From contig DXGH01000008.1 of the NCBI GenBank assembly GCA_019114005.1, positions 1 to 53,957 of the forward strand: a DNA stretch of 53,957 nt. The letters run 5' to 3'. A program made the position numbers and the translations under genes. This document shows, piece by piece, positions 18,088 to 26,638 of the stretch (position 1 is its first letter; each line of letters opens with the position of its first letter). This DNA is from Candidatus Acetatifactor stercoripullorum. GTDB lineage: Bacteria > Bacillota > Clostridia > Lachnospirales > Lachnospiraceae. Below the pieces are notes generated by a model that worked only from the letters and a program-made list of their open reading frames with translations, had not been told where the DNA came from and searched no databases.

Positions 18088-18534
18088 GTGAAGGGATATT
18101 GGGCAGGATGCGCCGCACTGCTGTGCGCTTTGCTGCTTGCAGGCTGCAGCGCCGAAAAACAGCCGGTTACGTTAGAGGAAATGGAAGAAGCAGCACCGGC
18201 TTCCTATGTGGGAACCTGGCAGCTGGACGGACAGAGAACCAATGAGAGCCTGACAGCCTATGCTTCTTTGCAGGAGATGTTTGGCACAGGTCTGTCCACC
18301 TATGGCGCTTCCATGGAAATAAATGAGGATCACAGCTTCAGCTATTACATTGGCGCAGGAATCGGAGGAGAGGGACAGTGGGAATTAGAAGAGAATACTC
18401 TCAGGGCTTTGGTCACCCCTTACATGGAGGAGGGGGAAAGCCAGCTTTTGCTGACGCCGGCAACGGAGGAGGAAGAGACCTTCTTGACTATGGATTTTGA
18501 CGGGGAAACCCTGTATTGGAGCTGCGAGAAGTAA
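18088..18534 (+). CDS. Small putative lipoprotein
   Basis: A 148-residue protein with a lipoprotein signal peptide: basic start MKGYW, hydrophobic core and lipobox LLAGC, with the modified cysteine at residue 19. The mature part resembles small beta-rich lipoproteins: YVGTWQLDGQRTNESL near its start and SMEINEDHSFSYYIG, GEGQWELEENTLRAL further on, which look like lipocalin-type strands. No specific family can be assigned. The start is GTG 18088, eight bases after GGAGG in the duplicated prfA tail. Confidence 0.8.
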   Translation: MKGYWAGCAALLCALLLAGCSAEKQPVTLEEMEEAAPASYVGTWQLDGQRTNESLTAYASLQEMFGTGLSTYGASMEINEDHSFSYYIGAGIGGEGQWELEENTLRALVTPYMEEGESQLLLTPATEEEETFLTMDFDGETLYWSCEK

Positions 18535-18585
18535 CAGACGGCTTCCTTTCAGGAAGCGGTGGAAAAGAAACTTGGAGGAGAAAGA

Positions 18586-18945
18586 ATGCTGACGGTATTA
18601 TGTTATGAAAAATGCAGTACTTGCAAAAAGGCGCTGAAATGGCTGGACGAGCATCAGATTGCCTATGAGGAGCGTCCCATAAAGGAGAAGCATCCAAGCC
18701 TTTTAGAGCTTCGGGAATGGCAGGAAAAGAGCGGGCTGCCTTTAAAGCGGTTTTTTAATACCAGCGGGAAGCTGTATAAGGAGCTTGGGCTGAAGGAGAA
18801 ACGGCAGGGGATGTCTGATGAAGAACAGCTTGCGCTGCTTTCCACGGATGGAATGCTGGTAAAGCGTCCCCTTTTGGTGGGAGAGGACTTTGTCCTTGTG
18901 GGCTTTAAAGAGGAAGAATGGGAGCAGAGGCTGGAAAGCTTATGA
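18586..18945 (+). CDS. ArsC/Spx-family thioredoxin-fold protein
   Basis: A 119-residue protein of the ArsC/Spx/YffB superfamily. The N-terminal CYEKCSTCKKALKWL has the CxxC-type site (Cys10 and Cys13), DGMLVKRPLL is the conserved proline loop, and VLVGFKEEEW is the usual end. Whether it is a reductase or a Spx-like regulator of RNA polymerase cannot be decided from sequence; no arsenic genes are nearby, which weakens the arsenate idea. GGAGGAG sets ATG 18586. It overlaps the next gene by four bases (ATGA). Confidence 0.87.
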   Translation: MLTVLCYEKCSTCKKALKWLDEHQIAYEERPIKEKHPSLLELREWQEKSGLPLKRFFNTSGKLYKELGLKEKRQGMSDEEQLALLSTDGMLVKRPLLVGEDFVLVGFKEEEWEQRLESL

Positions 18946-19613
18946 AACAAGAGAGTGTGGGCCAGATGTCGGAATCAAGGCGTCTGGCCGTTATATTGGC
19001 CGTTTCCGGAGGGTTGATGGATGCCTACACCTATCTGTTAAGAGGAAAGGTGTTTGCCAATGCCCAGACGGGAAACATCCTGCTTTTCGGAGTGAATCTC
19101 TCAGAGGGCAGCTTCCGGGAGGCTTTACGGTATTTTTTCCCGGTTCTGGCTTTTGCCCTGGGCATTGTGACGGCAGAGCTGATCAGGCATTTTTTCCCGG
19201 AGGGAAAGGGATTTCACTGGAGACAGTGGGCGGTGCTTGCGGAATGCGTGATTTTGTTTTTTGTAGGGCTTATGCCTCTTACATACAACGGGTTTGCCAA
19301 TGCCATGGTTTCCTTTGCCTGCGGCATTCAGGTGGAGAGCTTTCGAAAGGTAAAAGGAAATGCCTGCGCCACCACCATGTGCATTGGAAATTTCCGTTCC
19401 GGCACACAGGCTGTCTGCGACTTTTTATTTTCCGGAGAACGGTCCAGCCTGCTTAAGGGTCTGACCTATTACGGGATCATAGGGGCATTTACGTTCGGCG
19501 CAGTGGTGGGAAATGCTGCCGTAAAGCTGTTTGGGCAGAGGGCGGTCTGGTGCAGCAGTCTGCTTCTTGTGCTGAGTTTTATTGTGATGTTTCAGAAGCA
19601 GGATAAAAAATAA
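18942..19613 (+). CDS. YoaK/DUF1275 family membrane protein
   Basis: A 223-residue polytopic membrane protein. SGGLMDAYTYLLRGKVFANAQTGN at the N-terminus (landmarks GGLMDAY and ANAQTGN) is the signature of the YoaK/DUF1275 family, and ACATTMCIGNFRS recurs in the second half. Five or six helices are predicted by eye. Family function is unknown. Its start overlaps the ArsC-like gene. Confidence 0.87.
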   Translation: MKQESVGQMSESRRLAVILAVSGGLMDAYTYLLRGKVFANAQTGNILLFGVNLSEGSFREALRYFFPVLAFALGIVTAELIRHFFPEGKGFHWRQWAVLAECVILFFVGLMPLTYNGFANAMVSFACGIQVESFRKVKGNACATTMCIGNFRSGTQAVCDFLFSGERSSLLKGLTYYGIIGAFTFGAVVGNAAVKLFGQRAVWCSSLLLVLSFIVMFQKQDKK

Positions 19614-19695
19614 TGGTATTTTGCACAATTTTCACTGTGGATTTTATGAGCGGTTTTCACAAAATTTCTTGAAAAGCTTATAATTTGCTGACTTT

Positions 19696-19728
19696 TTGGC
19701 GGTTAATCTGCTAAAATATGGTTATAAT
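19696..19728 (+). promoter_or_regulatory. Possible promoter of the CarD-type gene
   Basis: A perfect TATAAT is at 19723-19728, about 70 bases before the start codon. The best -35 candidate, TTGGCG at 19696-19701, is too far (21 bases), so the upstream half is uncertain. Confidence 0.4.
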
Positions 19729-19798
19729 ATTGTTTAGACAACAAGAGGATGAAGGGTAACCAGTGGTTGAAGGCAGATTGTAAGAAAGGAAGATTTTT

Positions 19799-20320
19799 GT
19801 GTTTGAAAAAGGTGAGTATGTAGTATGCGGCAATAAGGGAGTCTGTGTTGTTGAGGATGTGACCACCCTGAATATCTCAGGTATAGACCAGGAGAGAAAA
19901 TATTATATTCTGAAGCCTGTCTACATGGCGGGCAGCACGGTCTATATACCGGTGGATACGGCAGAGGAATCCATGCGCAGAGTGCTGAGCCATGAGGAGG
20001 CGGATCTGCTGATTGCATCTATTCCGCAGATACCGCAGATTGTGATCACCAACGATAAGCTGCTGGAGCAGGAATACCGAAACTGCATGAAAACCAATTC
20101 CTGCAGGGAGTGGGTAAAGATCATCAAGACCATTTATCAGAGAAAGCAAAGAAGGCTGGAGGCGGGCCGAAAGGTCACGGCAGTGGACGCGAAATATTTT
20201 CGGATTGCAGAGGATAACCTGTACGGTGAGCTGGCCATTTCTTTAAATATGGCGAAAGATCAGGTGGAAGACTATATTATAAAAGAGATGGAAAAAGAGG
20301 AGAAAGGGCTTTACATTTGA
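19799..20320 (+). CDS. CarD/CdnL-family transcription regulator
   Basis: A 173-residue protein starting with a CarD_CdnL_TRCF Tudor-like domain (FEKGEYVVCGNKGVCVVEDV, about residues 2-21, through YYILKPVYMAGSTVYIPVD). Such proteins bind the RNA polymerase beta subunit and stabilise open promoters, mainly rRNA ones. The C-terminal half is helical and basic, as in CdnL. The start is GTG 19799 after AAGGAAG. The thrS promoter overlaps its 3' end. Confidence 0.88.
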   Translation: MFEKGEYVVCGNKGVCVVEDVTTLNISGIDQERKYYILKPVYMAGSTVYIPVDTAEESMRRVLSHEEADLLIASIPQIPQIVITNDKLLEQEYRNCMKTNSCREWVKIIKTIYQRKQRRLEAGRKVTAVDAKYFRIAEDNLYGELAISLNMAKDQVEDYIIKEMEKEEKGLYI

Positions 20321-20338
20321 AAAAAAAAGTACTATGAT
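20310..20338 (+). promoter_or_regulatory. Sigma-A promoter of thrS
   Basis: TTTACA (20310-20315), 17 bases, TATGAT (20333-20338). It spans the stop codon of the CarD-type gene and precedes the T-box. Confidence 0.85.
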
Positions 20339-20370
20339 AGGCTCATAAAGTTTCAGGCAATAGAAAAAGC

Positions 20371-20641
20371 GTTGAAGAGAACAGTAAGCTGTGGAAGGTA
20401 ACAGAGAGAACCGCCTGCACTTTTGAAAGAAAGGCAGCGCTGCAAGCGGTTTTGCCGGAAGCGGACGAAGACCATCTCGGAGTGGCTCTAATACAGCCCG
20501 GAGGCTCCCGTTATGAGCAAATGAAGGTGGCAGAATCCCGTAATGAAGCAAGAGAAGCCCTTGCGGGCCGGGAGGCTGCAACAAGGGTGGAACCGCGTAA
20601 TTTTACGTCCCTTGCAATAGAAATATTGCAGGGGACTTTTT
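20371..20641 (+). ncRNA. T-box riboswitch controlling thrS
   Basis: The leader has the T-box hallmarks: GTTGAAGAGAACAGTAAG at the start of stem I (AGTA motif at 20382-20385), and AGGGTGGAACCGCG at 20584-20597 as the antiterminator bulge that reads the tRNA acceptor end. The likely specifier codon is ACC (20471-20473, in GAAGACCATC), fitting threonine. A terminator follows at 20607-20641, and CGTCCCT can alternatively pair with AGGG to form the antiterminator. Uncharged tRNA-Thr would therefore switch thrS on. The stem I end points are approximate. Confidence 0.93.
20607..20641 (+). terminator. T-box regulated terminator
   Basis: GTCCCTTGCAATA and TATTGCAGGGGAC pair around GAAA and are followed by TTTTT. 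Its 5' arm overlaps the antiterminator. Confidence 0.92.
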
Positions 20642-20673
20642 CATTCAGGAAAACAGGAAGGAAGGAAAGGAAC

Positions 20674-22632
20674 ATGAAAATCACATTGAAGGATGGCTCT
20701 GTAAAGGAATATGCAGAGAGCAAAAGCGTTTATGACATCGCCCTTGACATCAGCGAGGGGCTGGCCAGAGCTGCATGCTGTGCAAAGGTGGATGGAGAGG
20801 TTGTGGATTTGAGAACTGTTTTGGATCATGACTGTGAGCTGAGCATCTGTACGGCAGCGGATAAGGAGGGACTGGCGGCTCTCAGACATACTGCCTCCCA
20901 TGTGCTGGCAGAGGCGGTAAAGCGTCTGTTTCCGGAGGCAAAGCTCACCATCGGACCCAGCATCGAGGAGGGCTTTTACTATGATTTTGATCATGCGCCT
21001 TTTTCCAGAGAGGACTTGGACCGTCTGGAAGCGGAAATGAAAAAAATTGTGAAGGCAGGCGCAAAGCTGGAGAAATTCACCCTTCCCAGAAAAGAAGCCA
21101 TAAAGCTTATGGAGGAGAGAAACGAGCCCTATAAGGTGGAGCTGATAAACGATCTTCCTGAAGGGGAGGAAATCTCCTTCTACAGACAGGGAGATTTTGT
21201 GGATTTGTGCGCGGGCCCGCACCTGATAAGCACGAAGGGAGTCAAGGCATTTAAGCTTACTTCTTCCTCCATGGCATATTGGCGGGGGGATTCCAACAAG
21301 GCAAGGCTTCAGCGTATTTATGGTACTGCTTACAGTAAAAAGGAGGAGCTTGCGGCACATCTGGAGCGTATGGAGGATGCAAAGCGGAGAGATCACAATA
21401 AGCTGGGGCGTGAGATGGAGCTGTTTACCACTGTGGATGTGATCGGCCAGGGACTTCCTCTGTTTACGCCAAAGGGCACTAAGATGATCATGAAGCTTCA
21501 GCGGTGGATTGAGGATTTGGAGGATAATGAGTGGGGCTATGTGCGCACCAGAACTCCTCTTATGGCTAAGAGTGATCTGTATAAAATATCAGGGCACTGG
21601 GATCATTATAAGGAAGGCATGTTTGTGATGGGGGATGAGGAAAAGGATAAGGAGGTGTTCGCCCTTCGTCCCATGACCTGTCCCTTCCAGTATTATGTTT
21701 ACAAAAATACCCAGAAATCCTATCGCGACCTGCCCTACAGAATGAGTGAGACATCTACTCTATTCAGGAGCGAGGACTCCGGTGAGATGCATGGACTGAC
21801 CCGTGTGCGCCAGTTTACCATCAGCGAGGGACATCTGGTGATTCGCCCTGATCAGGCGGAGGAGGAGCTGAAGGGCTGCCTGGATCTGGCCTATTATGTG
21901 CTTTCCACCCTGGGGCTGCAGGAGGATGTGACCTATCGTCTTTCCAAGTGGGACCCCAACAATAAGGAGAAATACCTGGGGGATGACGATTACTGGAATA
22001 AAACCCAGGACGCCCTAAGAGAGGTGCTAAGGGAGAAGGGAGTCCCTTTTACGGAGGCCGACGGAGAGGCTGCCTTCTATGGCCCCAAGATTGACATTCA
22101 GGCAAAAAATGTGTATGGCAAGGAAGACACCATGATCACTATTCAGCTTGACTGTGCCATTGCGGAAAATTTTGATATGTACTATGTAGACCAAAACGGC
22201 GACAAGGTACGGCCCTACATTATTCACAGAACCTCCATGGGCTGCTATGAGCGCACTCTGGCATGGCTCATTGAGAAATACGCGGGGAAATTCCCCACCT
22301 GGCTGTGTCCCGAACAGGTCCGGGTGCTGCCTATTTCCGAGAAATATGAGGAGTATGCAGATCAGGTGCTGAAGGAGCTTAAGGCCAGAAAGATTGACGC
22401 TTCGGTGGATAACCGATCGGAAAAAATCGGTTTCAAGATCAGAGAGGCAAGGCTTGCCAGGGTTCCTTACATGCTGGTGGTGGGACAGCAGGAGGCCGAG
22501 CAGGGACTGGTGTCTGTGAGAAGCCGCTTTGCCGGAGACGAGGGCCAAAAGCCTTTGAGCGAATTTTTAGAGCAGATTTGTGAGGAAATCCGTACCAAGG
22601 CAATCCGCAGGGAGGAAATTCAGGAAGAATAA
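20674..22632 (+). CDS. thrS: Threonyl-tRNA synthetase
   Basis: A 652-residue class II synthetase that charges tRNA-Thr. It has the N-terminal TGS domain (MKITLKDGSVKEY), the editing domain with HTASHVLAEA, and the catalytic core with TRTPLMAKSDLY, PMTCPFQYYVY and FRSEDSGEMHGLTRVRQF. The C-terminal anticodon-binding domain begins around VRVLPISEKYEEYA. The open frame runs upstream through the T-box, but ATG 20674 with GGAAAGGAAC fits the family start and the riboswitch layout. Confidence 0.98.
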   Translation: MKITLKDGSVKEYAESKSVYDIALDISEGLARAACCAKVDGEVVDLRTVLDHDCELSICTAADKEGLAALRHTASHVLAEAVKRLFPEAKLTIGPSIEEGFYYDFDHAPFSREDLDRLEAEMKKIVKAGAKLEKFTLPRKEAIKLMEERNEPYKVELINDLPEGEEISFYRQGDFVDLCAGPHLISTKGVKAFKLTSSSMAYWRGDSNKARLQRIYGTAYSKKEELAAHLERMEDAKRRDHNKLGREMELFTTVDVIGQGLPLFTPKGTKMIMKLQRWIEDLEDNEWGYVRTRTPLMAKSDLYKISGHWDHYKEGMFVMGDEEKDKEVFALRPMTCPFQYYVYKNTQKSYRDLPYRMSETSTLFRSEDSGEMHGLTRVRQFTISEGHLVIRPDQAEEELKGCLDLAYYVLSTLGLQEDVTYRLSKWDPNNKEKYLGDDDYWNKTQDALREVLREKGVPFTEADGEAAFYGPKIDIQAKNVYGKEDTMITIQLDCAIAENFDMYYVDQNGDKVRPYIIHRTSMGCYERTLAWLIEKYAGKFPTWLCPEQVRVLPISEKYEEYADQVLKELKARKIDASVDNRSEKIGFKIREARLARVPYMLVVGQQEAEQGLVSVRSRFAGDEGQKPLSEFLEQICEEIRTKAIRREEIQEE

Positions 22633-22712
22633 AAATAGAATTTTTTGAATTTAATATAAAAAGCCGGGCAGACTAAAAGAGACATACTGATCATTGTGTC
22701 CAAGTCTATCGT

Positions 22713-22752
22713 CTGCGCTGCTTCCGTAGGCTTGAGGAAAGAAGCAGCGCAG
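22713..22752 (+). repeat. 12-bp inverted repeat before the DUF1540 gene
   Basis: CTGCGCTGCTTC (22713-22724) and GAAGCAGCGCAG (22741-22752) pair perfectly around a 16-base loop. The right arm ends directly before the AAGGAGG ribosome site, so the hairpin could affect translation. There is no T run. Confidence 0.8.
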
Positions 22753-22765
22753 AAGGAGGTTTGCT

Positions 22766-23086
22766 ATGGCTGAATTGAAATGCGGAGTGGAAAACTGCAC
22801 CTACAATGAAAACTGTTATTGTTCCAGGGGTGATATCATGGTGGGCGGAAAACATGCCTGCAGCTGTGATGACACCTGCTGCGAAAGTTTTGCTCAAAGA
22901 AGAGAGGGACAGGATTCTTATACCAGTTCCCTGTCTCATCCCAGCAAGACCATCAGCATTGACTGCGAGGCGGTAAAATGCGTTTATAACAGTAATTATA
23001 AATGCGTTGCGGATCACGTGGATATCAAGGGCTCCGGAGCCTGCGACTGCCGCGAGACAGCCTGCGCTACCTTTAAAGAACGTTAG
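22766..23086 (+). CDS. Tandem DUF1540 protein
   Basis: A 106-residue Cys-rich protein with two copies of the DUF1540 pattern: residues about 4-45 (CGVENCTYNENCYCSRGDIMV) and 65-104 (CEAVKCVYNSNYKC...ACDCRETACATF). Eight or more conserved cysteines suggest metal binding. Such proteins are common in Clostridia and have no assigned role. AAGGAGG fixes the ATG. Confidence 0.88.
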   Translation: MAELKCGVENCTYNENCYCSRGDIMVGGKHACSCDDTCCESFAQRREGQDSYTSSLSHPSKTISIDCEAVKCVYNSNYKCVADHVDIKGSGACDCRETACATFKER

Positions 23087-23112
23087 AGGAGCATGGGCAG
23101 AACAGTAACACA

Positions 23113-23141
23113 AGCGTCGGAGAGCATCCGGCGCTTTTTTT
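23113..23141 (+). terminator. Intrinsic terminator after the DUF1540 gene
   Basis: AGCGTCGGA and TCCGGCGCT pair around GAGCA, followed by seven T. Confidence 0.88.
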
Positions 23142-23201
23142 ATGGAAAGTGTTTGCTTCCTGTGCGCAAGTGCACAGATTTATAAAAAATACGATTTTTA
23201 G

Positions 23202-23229
23202 TTGCTTTTTTTTTTTTTTGTCGTATAAT
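23202..23229 (+). promoter_or_regulatory. Promoter with T14 spacer tract for the wall protein
   Basis: TTGCTT (23202-23207) and TATAAT (23224-23229) are 16 bases apart. Most of the spacer is a run of 14 T (23206-23219). A one-base gain would make the ideal 17-base spacing, so slippage could tune or switch expression. Confidence 0.7.
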
Positions 23230-23273
23230 CCAACCATAGAAATAAAATTTGCTTTTATGTGGAGGATGAGAAC

Positions 23274-24137
23274 ATGAAAAGAAAAACAATCACAGCTCTG
23301 GCCATTGCTTTAGCTTTGGCGGCAATGTCGTTTGGAGAGCACTATGGAACTGTCGTAACGGCGTCCAGCAACAATACGGTAATTTCCGGAGGTTCAACAG
23401 CCAGCGGAAACAACACCAGTACGGAAAGCGGTTCTGGGGCAGCTGCAGGTACTGCAGCTTCTGAAGACAGCTATACAGGAACCGCAGTTACGGTTACCAA
23501 TTCCGCAGGCGAGACAGTGACCTCTTCTGTGGGTACGGTAAATACCAGCTCTGATATTTCCTCTGTTGCGATGACAACGGCAAGAACAAATGTCAACGCC
23601 GCTGTAGGTCTGACTGCGGATATGGCAGCTGCAGGGCAGAGCGCAATTCTTACAGTGACGAACAGTCAGTGCGGTGAGCTTGCAAGACAGGCTATACAGA
23701 ACGCAGCGTCTTCCGTAAGCGCTTCTGTTGCGTCTATTCTGGAGATCGATCTGGATATCTATCAGGCAAACGGCGCACCGGTAAGAGAAGTTACAGAACT
23801 GTCTTCTCCTGTTGAAATTATGGTTTCCGTTCCGTCAAACATTGAGAATGCGGCAAATTATGATTTCGCGGTTGTACGTATCCATGATGGAAGCGTTGAT
23901 ATTCTGCCTGATCTGGACAGCGATCCTGCAACCATTACCTTCGCAACCGACAGATTTTCCGTTTATGCGGTGATCTATGGTGAAAAAGGAAGCTTTGACG
24001 CATTTAAGACAGCGGCGGCTGTGAAGGACAGCGTGCCTAAGACAGGCGAGACAGCTTCGGCTGCACTTCCCTTTGCACTTGCAGGAATTGCTTTTGCGGG
24101 AGCCGCAGTCTCCTTAAAAAGAAAAGAGCAGGCATAA
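23274..24137 (+). CDS. Cell-wall anchored surface protein with VPKTG sorting signal
   Basis: A 287-residue exported protein. It has a signal peptide (MKRKTITALAIALALAAMS), a Ser/Thr/Gly/Asn-rich stalk (about residues 25-75), a beta-rich domain (ILEIDLDIYQANG, SPVEIMVSVPSNI, DRFSVYAVIYG; about 130-240), and a C-terminal sorting signal: VPKTG (residues about 254-258), hydrophobic span, then KRKEQA. Class B sortases of Clostridioides difficile are known to use (S/P)PxTG motifs, and a class B sortase lies two genes downstream. GGAGG sets ATG 23274. Confidence 0.85.
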   Translation: MKRKTITALAIALALAAMSFGEHYGTVVTASSNNTVISGGSTASGNNTSTESGSGAAAGTAASEDSYTGTAVTVTNSAGETVTSSVGTVNTSSDISSVAMTTARTNVNAAVGLTADMAAAGQSAILTVTNSQCGELARQAIQNAASSVSASVASILEIDLDIYQANGAPVREVTELSSPVEIMVSVPSNIENAANYDFAVVRIHDGSVDILPDLDSDPATITFATDRFSVYAVIYGEKGSFDAFKTAAAVKDSVPKTGETASAALPFALAGIAFAGAAVSLKRKEQA

Positions 24138-24161
24138 GCAGGGTTTATAGTAAGCGTAAAG

Positions 24162-24223
24162 AAAAGCAGGGAATGTATGAAACTTGGTCTGGTGTGAAAA
24201 GCAGAGGTTTCTTCCCTGCTTTT
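24162..24223 (+). terminator. Long-loop hairpin, possible terminator
   Basis: AAAAGCAGGGAA (24162-24173) and TTCCCTGCTTTT (24212-24223) pair perfectly, with a 38-base loop. The T run is short (TTTT), so termination may be partial, leaving some read-through to the next genes. Confidence 0.55.
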
Positions 24224-24253
24224 GCGCTGTAAGAGAAAAGCTGAGAAAATAAG

Positions 24254-25759
24254 ATGCAAAGGAAAATAGTGGAGTATTTAAACGCATTGGGATGCGGATA
24301 TGTGATATTGATATGCGCTGTGCTGCCTCTCTATATGCGAAACGGATTTATCATGATTGGCGATGCCAAGTACACATTTTTTCTGATCGCAGCCCTTCTT
24401 TTTTTTCTCTTGTCCCTTCCAGGGGCTGCATTGCTTTTTGCGATGCGTGGGAAAAGCAGGAGAGTCAGCTGGTCTGCTCTGGATGTGTTTGCAGCGTTGT
24501 ATGCGGTATCTGTGACAGTGTCCTTTTTGGGAAGCCCTTACAGAGAGACTGCGCTGTTTGGATATGCTGACTGGCATATGGGACTAATCACACAGCTTTT
24601 TTTGGTGTGGGGTTACTTTTTTGTGTCCCGTTGTTTCAAAAAGGATAAATTTGTGTGGAAAATCATATGGTCTGCCTCCGGAGCCGTTTTTGTCATCGGG
24701 GTGCTAAACCGGTACCAGTTTGATCCCCTGGGAACTTTTGGGGAGATAGACAGGTGGAATTGGAATTATGAAAATTTATTATCCACCATAGGAAATATTA
24801 ACTGGTATTGCAGCTATCTGTGCCTTCTTCTGCCTTTATCATGGTATGTGGTATGGAGGGGAAGGGGCAGAGAAAAAGCGGCGGGCTGTATTTTAAGCCT
24901 GATTGGAAATATCAGCCTGTTCACGCAAGGCAGTATGGGAGGATACCTTGGCGCAGGAGTATCTCTATTCGTACTTTTTTGTATGTCGTTAAAGGACGCG
25001 GAACGTCTTTTGGGGTTTTTGGAGGTGATGATTTTATTTACAGGTACTCCGCTTTTGATTTATGCCTCAATTCCTCTGGCCCCCAGAGGTGTGCAGCTTG
25101 TGGATACGGCTGTCCTGGACTGGAAGGGCTGGCCTCTTTGCTTTATTTTTCTCTTGTTACTGTATCTTTTCCAAAAAAAGGGGAAAGGGCTAAACGGCCC
25201 GGCAGCAGTGTATGCAGCGGCTGGAGGCGCAGTATTGCTTGCGCTGTTTCTCCTCCTTGGGCTTTTGTGGAGAGAGGGAGGCATTTCATCTGTATTTTGC
25301 TTTGAGGATGAATGGGGAAACGGGAGAGGAGCGCTTTGGAAGGCGGCAATACAATGCTTTGTAAAAGGAGATTGGCGGCAGAAGCTGATAGGAGCCGGAC
25401 CGGATTGCTATGCGTGTGTTGTCTATGAGCTGACAGACCTGCAGCAGAGACTTTTGGTATCTGGACAATGGGAAGGAGCCGTTTTTGCAAATGCCCATAA
25501 TGAGTGGCTGAATATTCTGGTAACAGGCGGCGTGGCAGGGCTGATATGTTATTGCGGTATTTTTGCCAGTGCTTTCGCGCTCTTTTGGAAAAATCAAAAA
25601 AGGAAGCCTCTCCTGGTGCTTGGCATGATGATGGCTGCGGGATACTGTGCGTATGGATTGGTCAGCTTTCAGCAGATTGTTACTGCTCCGGCAGTTTTTG
25701 TGATTTTCGGTATGCTGGAAGGGGAACGGCAATGTGAAGGATTGAAAAGGAGTGTATAG
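24254..25759 (+). CDS. O-antigen ligase-like polytopic membrane protein
   Basis: A 501-residue protein with about a dozen hydrophobic helices. The late motif AHNEWLNILVTGGVAGLICYCG matches the Wzy/WaaL (O-antigen ligase-like) superfamily signature (AHNxxLxxLxxxG), following a large loop (about residues 350-415). Family members polymerise glycans or transfer them to lipid or protein acceptors. A Gram-positive has no lipid A, so a role in a cell-wall polymer or protein glycosylation is more likely. The ribosome site is weak. The stop is followed immediately by the sortase ATG. Confidence 0.8.
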   Translation: MQRKIVEYLNALGCGYVILICAVLPLYMRNGFIMIGDAKYTFFLIAALLFFLLSLPGAALLFAMRGKSRRVSWSALDVFAALYAVSVTVSFLGSPYRETALFGYADWHMGLITQLFLVWGYFFVSRCFKKDKFVWKIIWSASGAVFVIGVLNRYQFDPLGTFGEIDRWNWNYENLLSTIGNINWYCSYLCLLLPLSWYVVWRGRGREKAAGCILSLIGNISLFTQGSMGGYLGAGVSLFVLFCMSLKDAERLLGFLEVMILFTGTPLLIYASIPLAPRGVQLVDTAVLDWKGWPLCFIFLLLLYLFQKKGKGLNGPAAVYAAAGGAVLLALFLLLGLLWREGGISSVFCFEDEWGNGRGALWKAAIQCFVKGDWRQKLIGAGPDCYACVVYELTDLQQRLLVSGQWEGAVFANAHNEWLNILVTGGVAGLICYCGIFASAFALFWKNQKRKPLLVLGMMMAAGYCAYGLVSFQQIVTAPAVFVIFGMLEGERQCEGLKRSV

Positions 25760-26638
25760 ATGAAAAAATGGAGTGAATTACGAAAAATGCTTAAGCTGCA
25801 TGAAAAGTGGCGGAAAAAATTTGCCGTTATCTGCTGTGTTTTGGCTGTTATCTGCTTTGGAACAGTCTTTTTTGTGGTCTATGACATGAGGCGTTCTTAT
25901 GCCATATCGGAAGAAAAGGTGGAAGAGCTTAGAAAATTGAGTGAAATGGCAGAGCCCATAAAGACCGGGGAGGAGCAGACAGATTCAAAAGGAGAAGATT
26001 TACAGGCAAAGGCGGAGCAGGAAAAGGTGGAAAATCCTTATGCTGAGGTTTTCAGAAAGAACAGCGATATGGCTGCGTGGCTCTTTATAGAAGGGACGAA
26101 AATAGATTATCCTGTTATGCAGACGCCGGAGGATGAGAATTATTATCTGCACAGAGACTTTTATGGAAATGAAGATCAGGCGGGCTGTCTGATCCTTGAT
26201 ACGGACAGCAGGCTGGAAGGAGACATGACTACAAATCAAATCATACATGGACATAATATGCGTGTGGGAACCATGTTTGGAGAGCTGGATCTGTATCAGG
26301 ATGAGGAATACTGCAAGGACCATAGCCGGATTCAATTATTTACCAGAGAGATGGAGCGCAACTATGAGGTGATCGCCGTATTTTATTCGCAGATATATTA
26401 TACTACTGATTTGGTTTTCAAATATTACAATTTTTTTGAGGCGGATACGGAAGAGGAATTCAGATACTTTTATGATAATATCAAGGAGCTTTCCCTGTTT
26501 GACACGGGTGTGGAAGCGGAATTTGGAGATCGCTTTCTCACGCTGTCTACCTGTTCCTATCAGGTAGAGGACGGGCGGTTTGTTGTGGTGGCAAAAGAGG
26601 TGGAGCCGGGAGATCAGTTTTTGCAAATTCGGGATTGA
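25760..26638 (+). CDS. Class B sortase
   Basis: A 292-residue membrane-anchored transpeptidase (N-terminal helix about residues 19-42, then a charged coiled-coil-like linker). Catalytic residues are visible: His165 in HGHNM, Cys265 in LSTCSY and Arg273 in GRFVVVA. The fold order and the TLSTC site match class B. It would cleave the VPKTG motif of the protein encoded at 23274 and join it to cell-wall peptide. AAAGGAG lies at the end of the upstream gene, implying coupling. Confidence 0.92.
   Translation: MKKWSELRKMLKLHEKWRKKFAVICCVLAVICFGTVFFVVYDMRRSYAISEEKVEELRKLSEMAEPIKTGEEQTDSKGEDLQAKAEQEKVENPYAEVFRKNSDMAAWLFIEGTKIDYPVMQTPEDENYYLHRDFYGNEDQAGCLILDTDSRLEGDMTTNQIIHGHNMRVGTMFGELDLYQDEEYCKDHSRIQLFTREMERNYEVIAVFYSQIYYTTDLVFKYYNFFEADTEEEFRYFYDNIKELSLFDTGVEAEFGDRFLTLSTCSYQVEDGRFVVVAKEVEPGDQFLQIRD

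Noticed and set aside
18586..18945. Arsenate reductase arsC
   Set aside because: The fold fits the ArsC/Spx superfamily, but no arsenic genes are nearby and the site does not prove arsenate reduction.
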